The notes under the pieces are model-generated. The model saw only the letters and a list, made by a program, of their open reading frames with translations, did no database searches and was not told the DNA's origin. Made by a program: the position numbers and the translations under genes. This document shows positions 15,888 through 23,504 of a DNA stretch of 64,000 nt, piece by piece. Positions within the stretch are counted from its first letter, which is position 1. Each line of letters opens with the position of its first letter. Source of the stretch: Chitinophaga sp. CB10 (GTDB lineage Bacteria > Bacteroidota > Bacteroidia > Chitinophagales > Chitinophagaceae); the NCBI GenBank assembly GCA_001870995.2, contig MLAV02000011.1:146996-210995 (forward strand), read 5' to 3'.

Positions 15888-15981
15888 GTTCAAATTTTTA
15901 GGAAGCGCAAATATAAATAATTCTAATAGATTGCCCACTGACAAATTTACCGTTGCAATATGCGGTTGTCAGCAAGCCGGA

Positions 15982-17709
15982 TCAATTCAAATTTCTTGCC
16001 ATCACAACCGGCTCTTTCCAAAGCCGGTTCTGACCTTTGGGGTTAAATATTTCGATTAAAAATATATAAACACCTGCCGGCAAAAGTACTTTTTTTTCAT
16101 CACATCCGTCCCAGGTCCAGGTGGCAACACCGGATAACAGTTGGTTCCTGACCAATGTACGTATATGCCTGCCTGTTATATCGTATATCGCTACGGTTCC
16201 CATCCACTGCTGGTTTCCCAGCTCGAGGGTACAGGCAGCCACCTGCTGGCCAAGGCTGGATTGCGGCGTAAAAAAAGGCGACATACTACTGATTTTTGGC
16301 GCCTCGCCCGCGCCGGCGGTCGCTGCGTTGATCCATCCCGGGGTGGCGTACCCTTCGTTGGATGGGGTGGAAGCCCAGTTTTCCGGGATTTCCGCCGGGC
16401 GCTCAAAACTAATCCTTGCCAGTGAGATGCCTTCGCCGTCGCGCAATAGCCGGAAATGCCAGTCGGGGCTGTATTTCAGCACATCCTGCACAACGGAGTC
16501 CGCGGAGAGGAGCTGCAACTGCCCGCCGGCCACGTAGGTAGCCGGCATATTGATTTCCTGTATGCCCCGGGGCTGCCTGCACGGGTACTTGCCGCACAGC
16601 GCCAAAGCGTTGGAAGTGAAGGCCAGGCATTGGCCCGGGAGGAGGAGGCGGTGATCGTTACTTAGCCGTTTGCCGGCATCGGCGCTTCCATCTCCCCTGA
16701 TATTCCGGAATATACACTGCTGCAGGTCTACCGCATGCAGTCCGTTGTTTACCACCTCCACAAAAGCGGGCGCCTCTTTGCCGGGGTCAAAGAGTACCTC
16801 GCTGAAACGCAGCTGCCCGGTAGCCGCGGGTAAGGGGAGGGCTAACGGCATATCCGTGTACGCCAGGCTTTCCAGGCCGGTGCAGCTGATAAGTTTTTTG
16901 GTATGAAGGAGGTATTGCTGCCCCGGCAGCAATGGCATCTCCCATTCCACTAACACCCTGTCAAACAGGGGCGGTGTAACAGTTACCCGATGGGGTTTGC
17001 CTACGCCGGCCATCCCGGCGGTAGTCAGTTCGTAATTGGCCGGATCGGCTGCTGCTGCACTATCCAGCGGTATGGCAAAAACCAGTTGGGAATGTTGACT
17101 ATCCGGCATAGCGCTGTACAGCAGGTCAGGCCGCAAATGCTCATCCCAGTCAGCCGCAGCGGCATTCAAACTCCCCGGCGTGCCGCCCGCCTCCGCCGTA
17201 CTGGCCCGCCAGTTGGATTTCCCTGCGCAGGGAACAGCATCGTTCACCATTTCCAGGCTGTAGCCGCCGTCATCCCTGGCGGGATGGCCATACCAGCTAC
17301 GGTTATACGAAACGGCATGTATCACCTCCCGCTGCGGATTATATAATACGATCAACCCTGTATCATCCGCAATGGGTAACCAGCGCGGCAAAGGGATAGT
17401 ATTGGCATGCAAAAAGCTGTCCGCCGCAGCCTGCGGGCACAATAGTCCCGGCCCCCCAGGCGGCAGGGTGACTGCGGGCAACATTACCTCGCGGCTGTTT
17501 ACCTTTAAAATGCAACCCTTCAGCGGTAGCGGGTAATTTGTCCGGTTCAGTATTTCCAGGTATTCCACCGGCGGAAGGCCCTTTACCGGCGTAGGTTTGG
17601 CCATGATCTCATGAATCGCCAGGTCATGGATATGTGGAATAATTGAATCTGTGTACAGGAAAAGCGTTGTATGCATGACCAATGCATGACAAACAAGGGT
17701 TAAAAACAT
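15982..17709 (-). CDS. Secreted protein with lamin-tail-like domains and a FlgD-like C-terminal domain
   Basis: A 575-residue putative cell-surface or secreted protein. Residues about 25-160 look like a lamin-tail domain (IHEIMAKPTP, VEYLEILNRT, LPLKGCIL). A second copy lies near 310-470 (LRFSEVLFDPG, AFVEVVNNG). The final 90 residues (VAIYDITGRHIRTLV, TWTWDGCDE, LPAGVYIFLIEI) resemble the FlgD-Ig or type IX cargo C-terminal fold. The N-terminus is hydrophobic but not a textbook signal peptide. Lamin-tail proteins in Bacteroidota are often surface nucleases or adhesins, but no catalytic motif is seen. It reads away from asd. Confidence 0.65.
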   Translation of the reverse strand: MFLTLVCHALVMHTTLFLYTDSIIPHIHDLAIHEIMAKPTPVKGLPPVEYLEILNRTNYPLPLKGCILKVNSREVMLPAVTLPPGGPGLLCPQAAADSFLHANTIPLPRWLPIADDTGLIVLYNPQREVIHAVSYNRSWYGHPARDDGGYSLEMVNDAVPCAGKSNWRASTAEAGGTPGSLNAAAADWDEHLRPDLLYSAMPDSQHSQLVFAIPLDSAAAADPANYELTTAGMAGVGKPHRVTVTPPLFDRVLVEWEMPLLPGQQYLLHTKKLISCTGLESLAYTDMPLALPLPAATGQLRFSEVLFDPGKEAPAFVEVVNNGLHAVDLQQCIFRNIRGDGSADAGKRLSNDHRLLLPGQCLAFTSNALALCGKYPCRQPRGIQEINMPATYVAGGQLQLLSADSVVQDVLKYSPDWHFRLLRDGEGISLARISFERPAEIPENWASTPSNEGYATPGWINAATAGAGEAPKISSMSPFFTPQSSLGQQVAACTLELGNQQWMGTVAIYDITGRHIRTLVRNQLLSGVATWTWDGCDEKKVLLPAGVYIFLIEIFNPKGQNRLWKEPVVMARNLN

Positions 17710-17825
17710 AATAAAATAATTTAAAGAGAGGTTGAATTTACAGCACTTGAAAAGGTAATTCCTTTAGCAGATGTTAATGGCTGATAAAAACATGACAGAG
17801 ATTATGAAAAGAGCCAATGATATAT

Positions 17826-17833
17826 TAATTTTG
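17826..17833 (+). promoter_or_regulatory. Probable asd promoter (-7 box)
   Basis: TAATTTTG, consensus TAnnTTTG, about 30 bases before the asd ATG. Confidence 0.45.
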
Positions 17834-17863
17834 GCCTTCCTAAAAATTAAAATGTAAAATAAA

Positions 17864-18853
17864 ATGAAAGTTGCCGTAGTAGGAGCTACCGGACTGGTAG
17901 GCTCAAAAATGTTACAAGTGCTGACAGAAAGGAATTTCCCTGTCACAGAATTGATTCCAGTGGCTTCAGAGAAGTCAGTAGGTAAGGAAGTAACATTTAA
18001 GGGCAAGGGCTATAAGGTGGTTAGTGCAGATACGGCAATTGCCATGAAACCAAATGTAGCGATCTTCTCCGCCGGCGGTAGCACTTCTTTGGAGTGGGCG
18101 CCTAAATTCGCCGCAGCGGGCATTACGGTGATCGACAACTCCAGCGCATGGCGTATGGACCCCACCAAAAAACTGGTAGTACCGGAAGTAAACGGGGACG
18201 CGCTGACGCCTGAAGATAAAATCATTGCAAACCCTAACTGCTCTACCATCCAGATGGTATTGGTATTAAAACCATTGCACGAGCAATATAAAATCAAACG
18301 CGTAGTAGTTTCCACTTACCAGTCAGTAACCGGTACCGGCGTTAAAGCGGTAAACCAGTTGATGAATGAAAGGCAGGGCATCCAGGGCGAAATGGCGTAT
18401 GCTTACCCGATCGACCTGAACGTTATTCCTCAGATCGACGTATTTCTCGACAACGGCTATACGAAAGAGGAAATGAAAATGACCAACGAAACCAAAAAGA
18501 TCATGGGCGACGACCAGATACAGGTAACGGCAACCACTGTACGAATTCCTGTAATGGGCGGTCATAGCGAAGCGGTAAATATCGAGTTTGATAAGGAATA
18601 CGAATTGGCGGATATCCGTTCCATACTGGCTAAAACGCCAGGCGTGATCGTGGTAGACAACCCTTCCAAAGCCGAGTATCCAATGCCTAAGGATGCGCAT
18701 GATAAAGACGAAGTTTTTGTAGGCCGCATCCGCAGGGATGAAACCCAGCCTAAAACCGTGAACATGTGGATAGTAGCGGATAACCTGAGAAAAGGCGCTG
18801 CTACCAACGCCGTTCAGATCGCAGAGTACCTGCTGGCTAAAAACTGGCTGTAG
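17864..18853 (+). CDS. asd: Aspartate-semialdehyde dehydrogenase
   Basis: Cytoplasmic NADPH-dependent enzyme making aspartate semialdehyde, the branch point to lysine/diaminopimelate, threonine and methionine. The N-terminus MKVAVVGATGLVGSKML is the Rossmann dinucleotide loop. The catalytic cysteine is in IANPNCSTIQM near residue 126, and the conserved substrate segment RIPVMGGHSEAVNIEF includes the catalytic His. Its 329 residues are normal for the family. It is monocistronic: its own promoter is upstream and a terminator lies 90 bases downstream. Confidence 0.95.
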   Translation: MKVAVVGATGLVGSKMLQVLTERNFPVTELIPVASEKSVGKEVTFKGKGYKVVSADTAIAMKPNVAIFSAGGSTSLEWAPKFAAAGITVIDNSSAWRMDPTKKLVVPEVNGDALTPEDKIIANPNCSTIQMVLVLKPLHEQYKIKRVVVSTYQSVTGTGVKAVNQLMNERQGIQGEMAYAYPIDLNVIPQIDVFLDNGYTKEEMKMTNETKKIMGDDQIQVTATTVRIPVMGGHSEAVNIEFDKEYELADIRSILAKTPGVIVVDNPSKAEYPMPKDAHDKDEVFVGRIRRDETQPKTVNMWIVADNLRKGAATNAVQIAEYLLAKNWL

Positions 18854-18943
18854 TCATACTGTTGTGCTATGCCCCGCTTCCAAAATAAGGGCGGCGCCTT
18901 AGTACCGGTAACGGATAAACGAAGAATTATTTATAACATATTA

Positions 18944-18974
18944 AAAGCAAGCGAATTACCGCTTGCTTTTTTTT
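18944..18974 (+). terminator. Rho-independent terminator of asd
   Basis: A 10-bp perfect stem (AAAGCAAGCG and complement) with a 6-base loop, followed by a T run. It ends the asd transcript. Confidence 0.85.
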
Positions 18975-19160
18975 ATTCTTTTTATAATAACATAACTTTC
19001 GACGTGTAAAAATTACACGGAAGTAGTATTGATTTGTGGTAGATAAAATTCAATTTTGGTATTAATAATCCTATGCCAGCTAAACTGATTCTGAGTAGTC
19101 CGATTTTAGAGCGCGTGTGAACTTTTTCGCTATTGTCTAACGAAAACACCCTTAAGTCCT
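18975..19160. other. Spacer between asd terminator and small gene
   Basis: No gene seen. With the upstream part (18854-18943) the stretch is about 300 bases long. It is A+T-rich and presumably holds the promoter for the small gene at 19161, but no convincing TAnnTTTG box was found. Confidence 0.4.
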
Positions 19161-19412
19161 ATGAAAACCAACACCAATCGTGAGCTTTTGTTAATGCACA
19201 AGTTTACCGAAGAGTGGAGCAGTAACTTTTCCTCCCAGGTATCCAGGATCATGAACATTGTTGATCAGCAGGATACATTGGACGGCATTATTCCAATTGT
19301 AGAAGTAGCTAATGTTTACAATCAAAAATTTGCACACACCAGAACTGATAAGGAAGAACTCCTGAAAAGCAGGAAAGCGCGACCTTTTGAGTTTCTGATC
19401 CACAAGAATTAA
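19161..19412 (+). CDS. Small conserved-looking protein of unknown function (83 aa)
   Basis: An 83-residue soluble protein beginning MKTNTNRELLLMHKF. It is mostly helical in look, with a Lys/Arg-rich C-terminus (KEELLKSRKARPFEFLIHKN) and no signal peptide or membrane segment. Codon use is like its neighbours, and it occupies an otherwise empty space between two terminators, which argues that it is real. I do not recognise a family. The 22-bp inverted repeat just after its stop probably ends its transcript. Confidence 0.5.
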   Translation: MKTNTNRELLLMHKFTEEWSSNFSSQVSRIMNIVDQQDTLDGIIPIVEVANVYNQKFAHTRTDKEELLKSRKARPFEFLIHKN

Positions 19413-19428
19413 GGGTTTTTTATGGCCG

Positions 19429-19484
19429 GCTGCAATTTATTAACCGGGCGGGATCAATCCATCGCCCGGTTAATAAATTGCAGC
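19429..19484. terminator. Long perfect inverted repeat shared by two convergent genes
   Basis: Two 22-base arms (19429-19450 and 19463-19484) are perfectly complementary around a 12-base loop. The right arm is inside the coding end of the DUF2461 gene (codons for its last residues FINRA). A strong hairpin in both transcripts, it can serve as a bidirectional terminator, although T runs are weak. Confidence 0.6.
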
Positions 19485-20113
19485 AAGGGTTGCATCAGGG
19501 AAAATGTCTTGAGTATATCTCTAACCAGCGCAGGCTGAACTACTGCATCGTCCGGGAGCGTACGGGTGACCACCAGGCTTTTGAGCCGGAGGTAGGCAAT
19601 GGCCGGGTTGTCCGGCTGGTAGCCCTGCGGCGCTGTTTTCAGGGATTCCCCTTCTATCTTCCCGAAATGTTTGATAAACTCTTTATTGGAAATGATGCTT
19701 TCGAATTCCTCGAAATTGTAGTCAATTTCCTGCCTGACCTTTTTCAGTACCGGGGCGGGGGGCATCCAGAGGCCGCCACCGGCAAAACTGTTTCCGCCGG
19801 GCTCCAGGTGGAAATAATAACCCGCCAGCGGCGATTTCTTGCCACCCTGCTGGAAAGCAGCGCCCATATTCGTTTTATAAGGCGTCTTGTCCTTGGAGAA
19901 CCTCACATCTTTATATATCCTGAAAACGCAATCTTTTACCTGTAACCCTGCCAGGGTGGGGTCCTGCTTTTGCAGGCCGTCAATCACCTGCTGCACCAGC
20001 GTTTCAAAATCCTCTTTGGCAGCTTCATATTCCTGCCGGTGATCATCAAACCAGGGTTTGGTATTATGTTGTTTTAAAGTCCGCAGAAACTTTAACGTGG
20101 AAGACTGTAACAT
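19454..20113 (-). CDS. DUF2461 family protein
   Basis: A 219-residue soluble protein of the DUF2461/TIGR02453 family, recognised from the start LKFLRTLKQHNTKPWFDDHR, the block VFRIYKDVRFSKDKTPYKTN and GYYFHLEPGGNSFAGGGLW. The family is widespread but its biochemical function is unknown to me. The gene is complete and single. Its 3' end forms half of a 22-bp inverted repeat, so the RNA hairpin includes its last codons. Confidence 0.88.
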   Translation of the reverse strand: MLQSSTLKFLRTLKQHNTKPWFDDHRQEYEAAKEDFETLVQQVIDGLQKQDPTLAGLQVKDCVFRIYKDVRFSKDKTPYKTNMGAAFQQGGKKSPLAGYYFHLEPGGNSFAGGGLWMPPAPVLKKVRQEIDYNFEEFESIISNKEFIKHFGKIEGESLKTAPQGYQPDNPAIAYLRLKSLVVTRTLPDDAVVQPALVRDILKTFSLMQPLLQFINRAMD

Positions 20114-20262
20114 TATCGGGAATTAATTTTTCCCAAGATAATAATTGTTACGAAGAAGTGCATCCTGTTCCCCATAACAAGTGGGAAACCCTGCGGAGCC
20201 AGGGGCGGCCGCAGGGCATTTTCTCATAAAAGCAGCAGGCAGGTTATAATCCTTCGTAGGTG

Positions 20263-21348
20263 TTAAAAGTGGTATGTTGCAGCAAATAATACGTTGGCAG
20301 TAGTAGTGGTGGCAGCGCCATCCTTTTTCTGGAACAGGTCCACGGAAGACTTGTCAAACCTGAATTCCGGGATTAATGTTAGGTTTCCTATCTTATAGTT
20401 GAAGGACAGGGTACCGGCCACGATGTTTCCTCCTTCCGGAGAGGCCGCATACACTTTGAGCGCATCCTTGTCGCTGAAATATTCTCCTCTCAGCGTCAGG
20501 CCGAATTTATCCGTAAAATCGGCATTGATGTACAGGGCAGATCCCCACCATTTCGTATTGGCATTGGCTTCTCCCTTCAATTTGGTATCGAGGTAGGTGC
20601 TGTAGGTACCGTTATAGCCCAGGCCGAATTTCTCCGTGATCTGGTAAGTGGCTACTACGTCCACCTGGTGGTTTTGCACACCGCTGGTATCTTTTCCTTC
20701 CAGGTAGTTGAGGTATAATTTAACCGGAGTTTCTGCCGGCGCCCAACCGAGTTGCGCACCAATGTATTTATGACTGTTTAAGGTCACAGACTTCAGGTCC
20801 GTCGGGTTAAAAACGCCCACCATGGCGGAGAGGGAAGAGGTCAGCGCCAGGTCCGCCTTCACGCCCGTGTGGAAGAAGGGGCCGTAGCTGAACATATAGC
20901 TCATGCTATAGTTCCGGTTGAGATACGCATCCACCAGCTCGTAGCCTACGTGCGTACCGTAGCTACCCATGCTCAATTTAATTTTATCAGTTACCTGGTA
21001 GGACACATACAATTGTTTGATGGCCATGGATAAGCCATTGGCGGAACCGGGTACATCGTTGTAAGAAAATTCACCGGCACGTTTTCCAAATCCCAGGTCG
21101 GCTACTATACTACCTTTTTTAAAGCTATGTTCCGCTTTCAGCGATACCATACCCAGCTCAAAGGAGTTGTGGGAGTTGGTAAAGCTGGTTTTATTATCCG
21201 TATAGTTACCGTTCAGGTTGTATTTATAATATACATCCGCAGAACCGGATAATTTAAATGCCGGGGCAGTAGTCGTATCTGTCGATGTTTGTGCATTTGC
21301 AGACAATAAGCTGCCAGTCGCGAATAAGGTGGTAAGCATTCGTTTCAT
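20263..21348 (-). CDS. Outer-membrane porin-like beta-barrel (bbp2/OmpL-like)
   Basis: A 361-residue outer-membrane protein with a signal peptide ending SANAQ. Many strand-like segments follow (VYYKYNLNGNY, KLSMGSYGTHVGYELVDAYL, MSYMFSYGPFFHTGVKADL), and the C-terminus is aromatic (ATYHF), as in barrels. The pattern fits the family of putative porins often called OmpL-like (beta-barrel porin-2). It lies downstream of amtB in the same direction, so a role in passage of ammonium or small nitrogen compounds across the outer membrane is a reasonable inference, not shown. A long hairpin separates the two genes. Confidence 0.78.
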   Translation of the reverse strand: MKRMLTTLFATGSLLSANAQTSTDTTTAPAFKLSGSADVYYKYNLNGNYTDNKTSFTNSHNSFELGMVSLKAEHSFKKGSIVADLGFGKRAGEFSYNDVPGSANGLSMAIKQLYVSYQVTDKIKLSMGSYGTHVGYELVDAYLNRNYSMSYMFSYGPFFHTGVKADLALTSSLSAMVGVFNPTDLKSVTLNSHKYIGAQLGWAPAETPVKLYLNYLEGKDTSGVQNHQVDVVATYQITEKFGLGYNGTYSTYLDTKLKGEANANTKWWGSALYINADFTDKFGLTLRGEYFSDKDALKVYAASPEGGNIVAGTLSFNYKIGNLTLIPEFRFDKSSVDLFQKKDGAATTTTANVLFAATYHF

Positions 21349-21500
21349 TTACGTATGAATTTGGTTGATAAAATGGTAAGACGTATAAATGCTGCCTTTT
21401 CTGCGTTGTTTTGGGGATGCGTGCGTACTTTACGCGGGTTCGTTTTAAGCTACAATACTCAATAAGTAACGTGCATGCGATAGCTTGGCTAGTTAGGAAC

Positions 21501-21563
21501 GGATAGTTAACGAAGCCGCTTGCAGGCAGTTCCACCATTGTCGGCTTCCTGCGTTAACTATCC
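21501..21563. other. Interrupted inverted repeat between amtB and the porin gene
   Basis: GGATAGTTAACG plus AAGCCG on the left pair with CGGCTT and CGTTAACTATCC on the right, with only a 4-base bulge (CCTG) and a 23-base loop. On the minus strand it falls about 110 bases after the amtB stop and 150 before the porin start. It could be an attenuator, a processing site or a terminator without a T run. The rest of the 325-base spacer shows nothing else. Confidence 0.6.
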
Positions 21564-21673
21564 ATTCCAGGGTCTTCTAACGTGTCCGGATATACGAACA
21601 GTTATTAATACAGTTGATAAAGGTCCAGATCAAAGAACTTTAATTCATTTGCTATGTTAAAGTGGCGCGTTGT

Positions 21674-23065
21674 TCAGGAGTGCGCCAGTTCTGCTTCTTC
21701 TTTCAGGTCTCCTTCAGTATCTACAGTCATCAGCGCAGGATGATAACTTTCGTTGTGCTGGGTAGCATCCAGGCCGAGGGATTCTTCATCGTCGCTAACG
21801 CGCAGCGGGTGAACCCAGTCGATCACTTTGAAGATGCCGTAGGATACCGCGAAGCTGTATGCTACTACGAGGAACAGGCCCAGCGCCTGGTTTTTGAACA
21901 GCTCGAAGTTACCATAGAACAGGCCGTCATTACCTGCGCTGTTGATAGCTTTGGTAGCAAATACGCCGGTGAGGAGCATACCTACCATACCGCCTACGCC
22001 ATGGCAAGGGAATACGTCCAGGGTATCATCGATGCTGGTTTTGGATTTCCAGTGAACCATCATGTTAGAGATGATCGCAGCAACAAATCCGATGAATATA
22101 CTTTGCGGGATAGCAACAAAGCCTGCGGCAGGCGTGATGGCAACCAGGCCAACTACAGCGCCGATACAGAAACCGAGAGCTGAAGGTTTGCGGCCACGCA
22201 CCACATCAAAGAATACCCATGATAAACCGGCAGCAGCAGTAGCGGTATTGGTGGTTGCAAAAGCAGTTGCTGCGAGGTGGTTAGCGCCCAGGGCAGAGCC
22301 GGCGTTGAAACCGAACCAGCCGAACCAGAGCAAACCGGTGCCGAGGAGTACGAATGGAATATTTGCAGGTTGTAATTCTTTCTTTTCAATATGGTCTTTC
22401 CTGCGTTTCAGCACAATAGCGCCGGCGAGGGCCGCGCAACCGGCAGAAATATGTACTACTGTACCGCCGGCGAAGTCGAGTACGCCCAGCTTAAACAGGA
22501 TGCCATCCGGATGCCAGGTCCAGTGCGCAATTGGCGCATACACCAGGATGCTGAACAGCACCATAAACAGTACATAAGAGGTAAAACGGATTCTTTCCGC
22601 TACGGCGCCTACCACGAGGGCAGGAGTGATGATGGCGAACTTCATCTGGAAGAGCGCGAACAGCAGCAGCGGGATGGTAGGCGCAAGGCTCCAGGGTTCG
22701 CCGCTGCCTACATGGTTAAACATAAAAAAGGTGGTGGGGTCACCGATCAGTCCTCCGTGGGACTTACCAAATGCCAGACTAAAGCCAACAACTACCCAAA
22801 CAATGCTGATAAGGCCGGTAGCAATGAAGCTTTGCATCATTGTGGAGATTACGTTCTTTCTATTCACCATACCGCCATAGAAGAAGGATAATCCCGGGGT
22901 CATTAAAAATACCAGTGAAGATGCTACCAGAATCCAGGCGATGTCAGAGGTATTATATTTACTAGCATCTGCATAGGATGGAAGAGTGGGTATAAAAATC
23001 CCGATTGTGGCAACTACCGCTAAAAAAATAAAGGGTAGATAGTCTTGGAATGATTTTTTCATCAT
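21674..23065 (-). CDS. amtB: Ammonium transporter
   Basis: A 463-residue inner-membrane ammonium channel of the Amt/Rh family. Eleven or so helices are visible, with signature blocks SLVFLMTPGLSFFYGGMV, the pore region FAGGTVVHISAGCAALAGA (first conserved His) and DTLDVFPCHGVGGMVGMLL (second His). The ATG at 23065 is chosen over a TTG 24 bases upstream. No glnK/PII gene is adjacent; a porin-like gene lies downstream instead. Expression is probably nitrogen-controlled, but no site was recognised. Confidence 0.93.
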   Translation of the reverse strand: MMKKSFQDYLPFIFLAVVATIGIFIPTLPSYADASKYNTSDIAWILVASSLVFLMTPGLSFFYGGMVNRKNVISTMMQSFIATGLISIVWVVVGFSLAFGKSHGGLIGDPTTFFMFNHVGSGEPWSLAPTIPLLLFALFQMKFAIITPALVVGAVAERIRFTSYVLFMVLFSILVYAPIAHWTWHPDGILFKLGVLDFAGGTVVHISAGCAALAGAIVLKRRKDHIEKKELQPANIPFVLLGTGLLWFGWFGFNAGSALGANHLAATAFATTNTATAAAGLSWVFFDVVRGRKPSALGFCIGAVVGLVAITPAAGFVAIPQSIFIGFVAAIISNMMVHWKSKTSIDDTLDVFPCHGVGGMVGMLLTGVFATKAINSAGNDGLFYGNFELFKNQALGLFLVVAYSFAVSYGIFKVIDWVHPLRVSDDEESLGLDATQHNESYHPALMTVDTEGDLKEEAELAHS

Positions 23066-23504
23066 AGCATTTGATTTTAAATTTCTCAAATAAAAGTAGG
23101 AGCGAAATTTAAAACGTCAAATAGATGGGCTTAAAAATAGAATTCTTTGAATTTAAGGGCTAAATATTGAGCCGGTTCTAATCAAATAATAATTAATTAT
23201 AATATTAATTATTGTTTTTTAGGATATGGGGAAAGATTTAAGGCCGCTTATAAGTGTTAAAACGTTCACAATCACTTATTTACGTAAACGTTATGCCAAG
23301 GTTAACAAATTTCTAAAATGGTGGCAACAGTTGCTACTGCAATTAAGAAAACATCACATTAAATAATTTACTATAAGTAAAATACGTATGAAATTTTTTT
23401 TAAGACGAAATGAAATCGCCTATATCATATAATAAATAATTACATATATGATATAGGCGATTGAATGTTTAATTATTCCGTCTGGAGGCAAAAAATTGTG
23501 GTTT
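23066..23504. other. Intergenic region upstream of amtB and downstream of uvrB
   Basis: About 440 very A+T-rich bases between two genes on the same strand. It contains a perfect 17-bp inverted repeat listed separately. I see no gene. The amtB promoter must be here but no clear box was found. Confidence 0.5.
23414..23462. repeat. Perfect 17-bp inverted repeat downstream of uvrB
   Basis: Arms 23414-23430 (AATCGCCTATATCATAT) and 23446-23462 are exact complements around a 15-base loop, 42 bases after the uvrB stop. There is no T tract directly after it on either strand, so it is not a textbook terminator. Confidence 0.75.
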
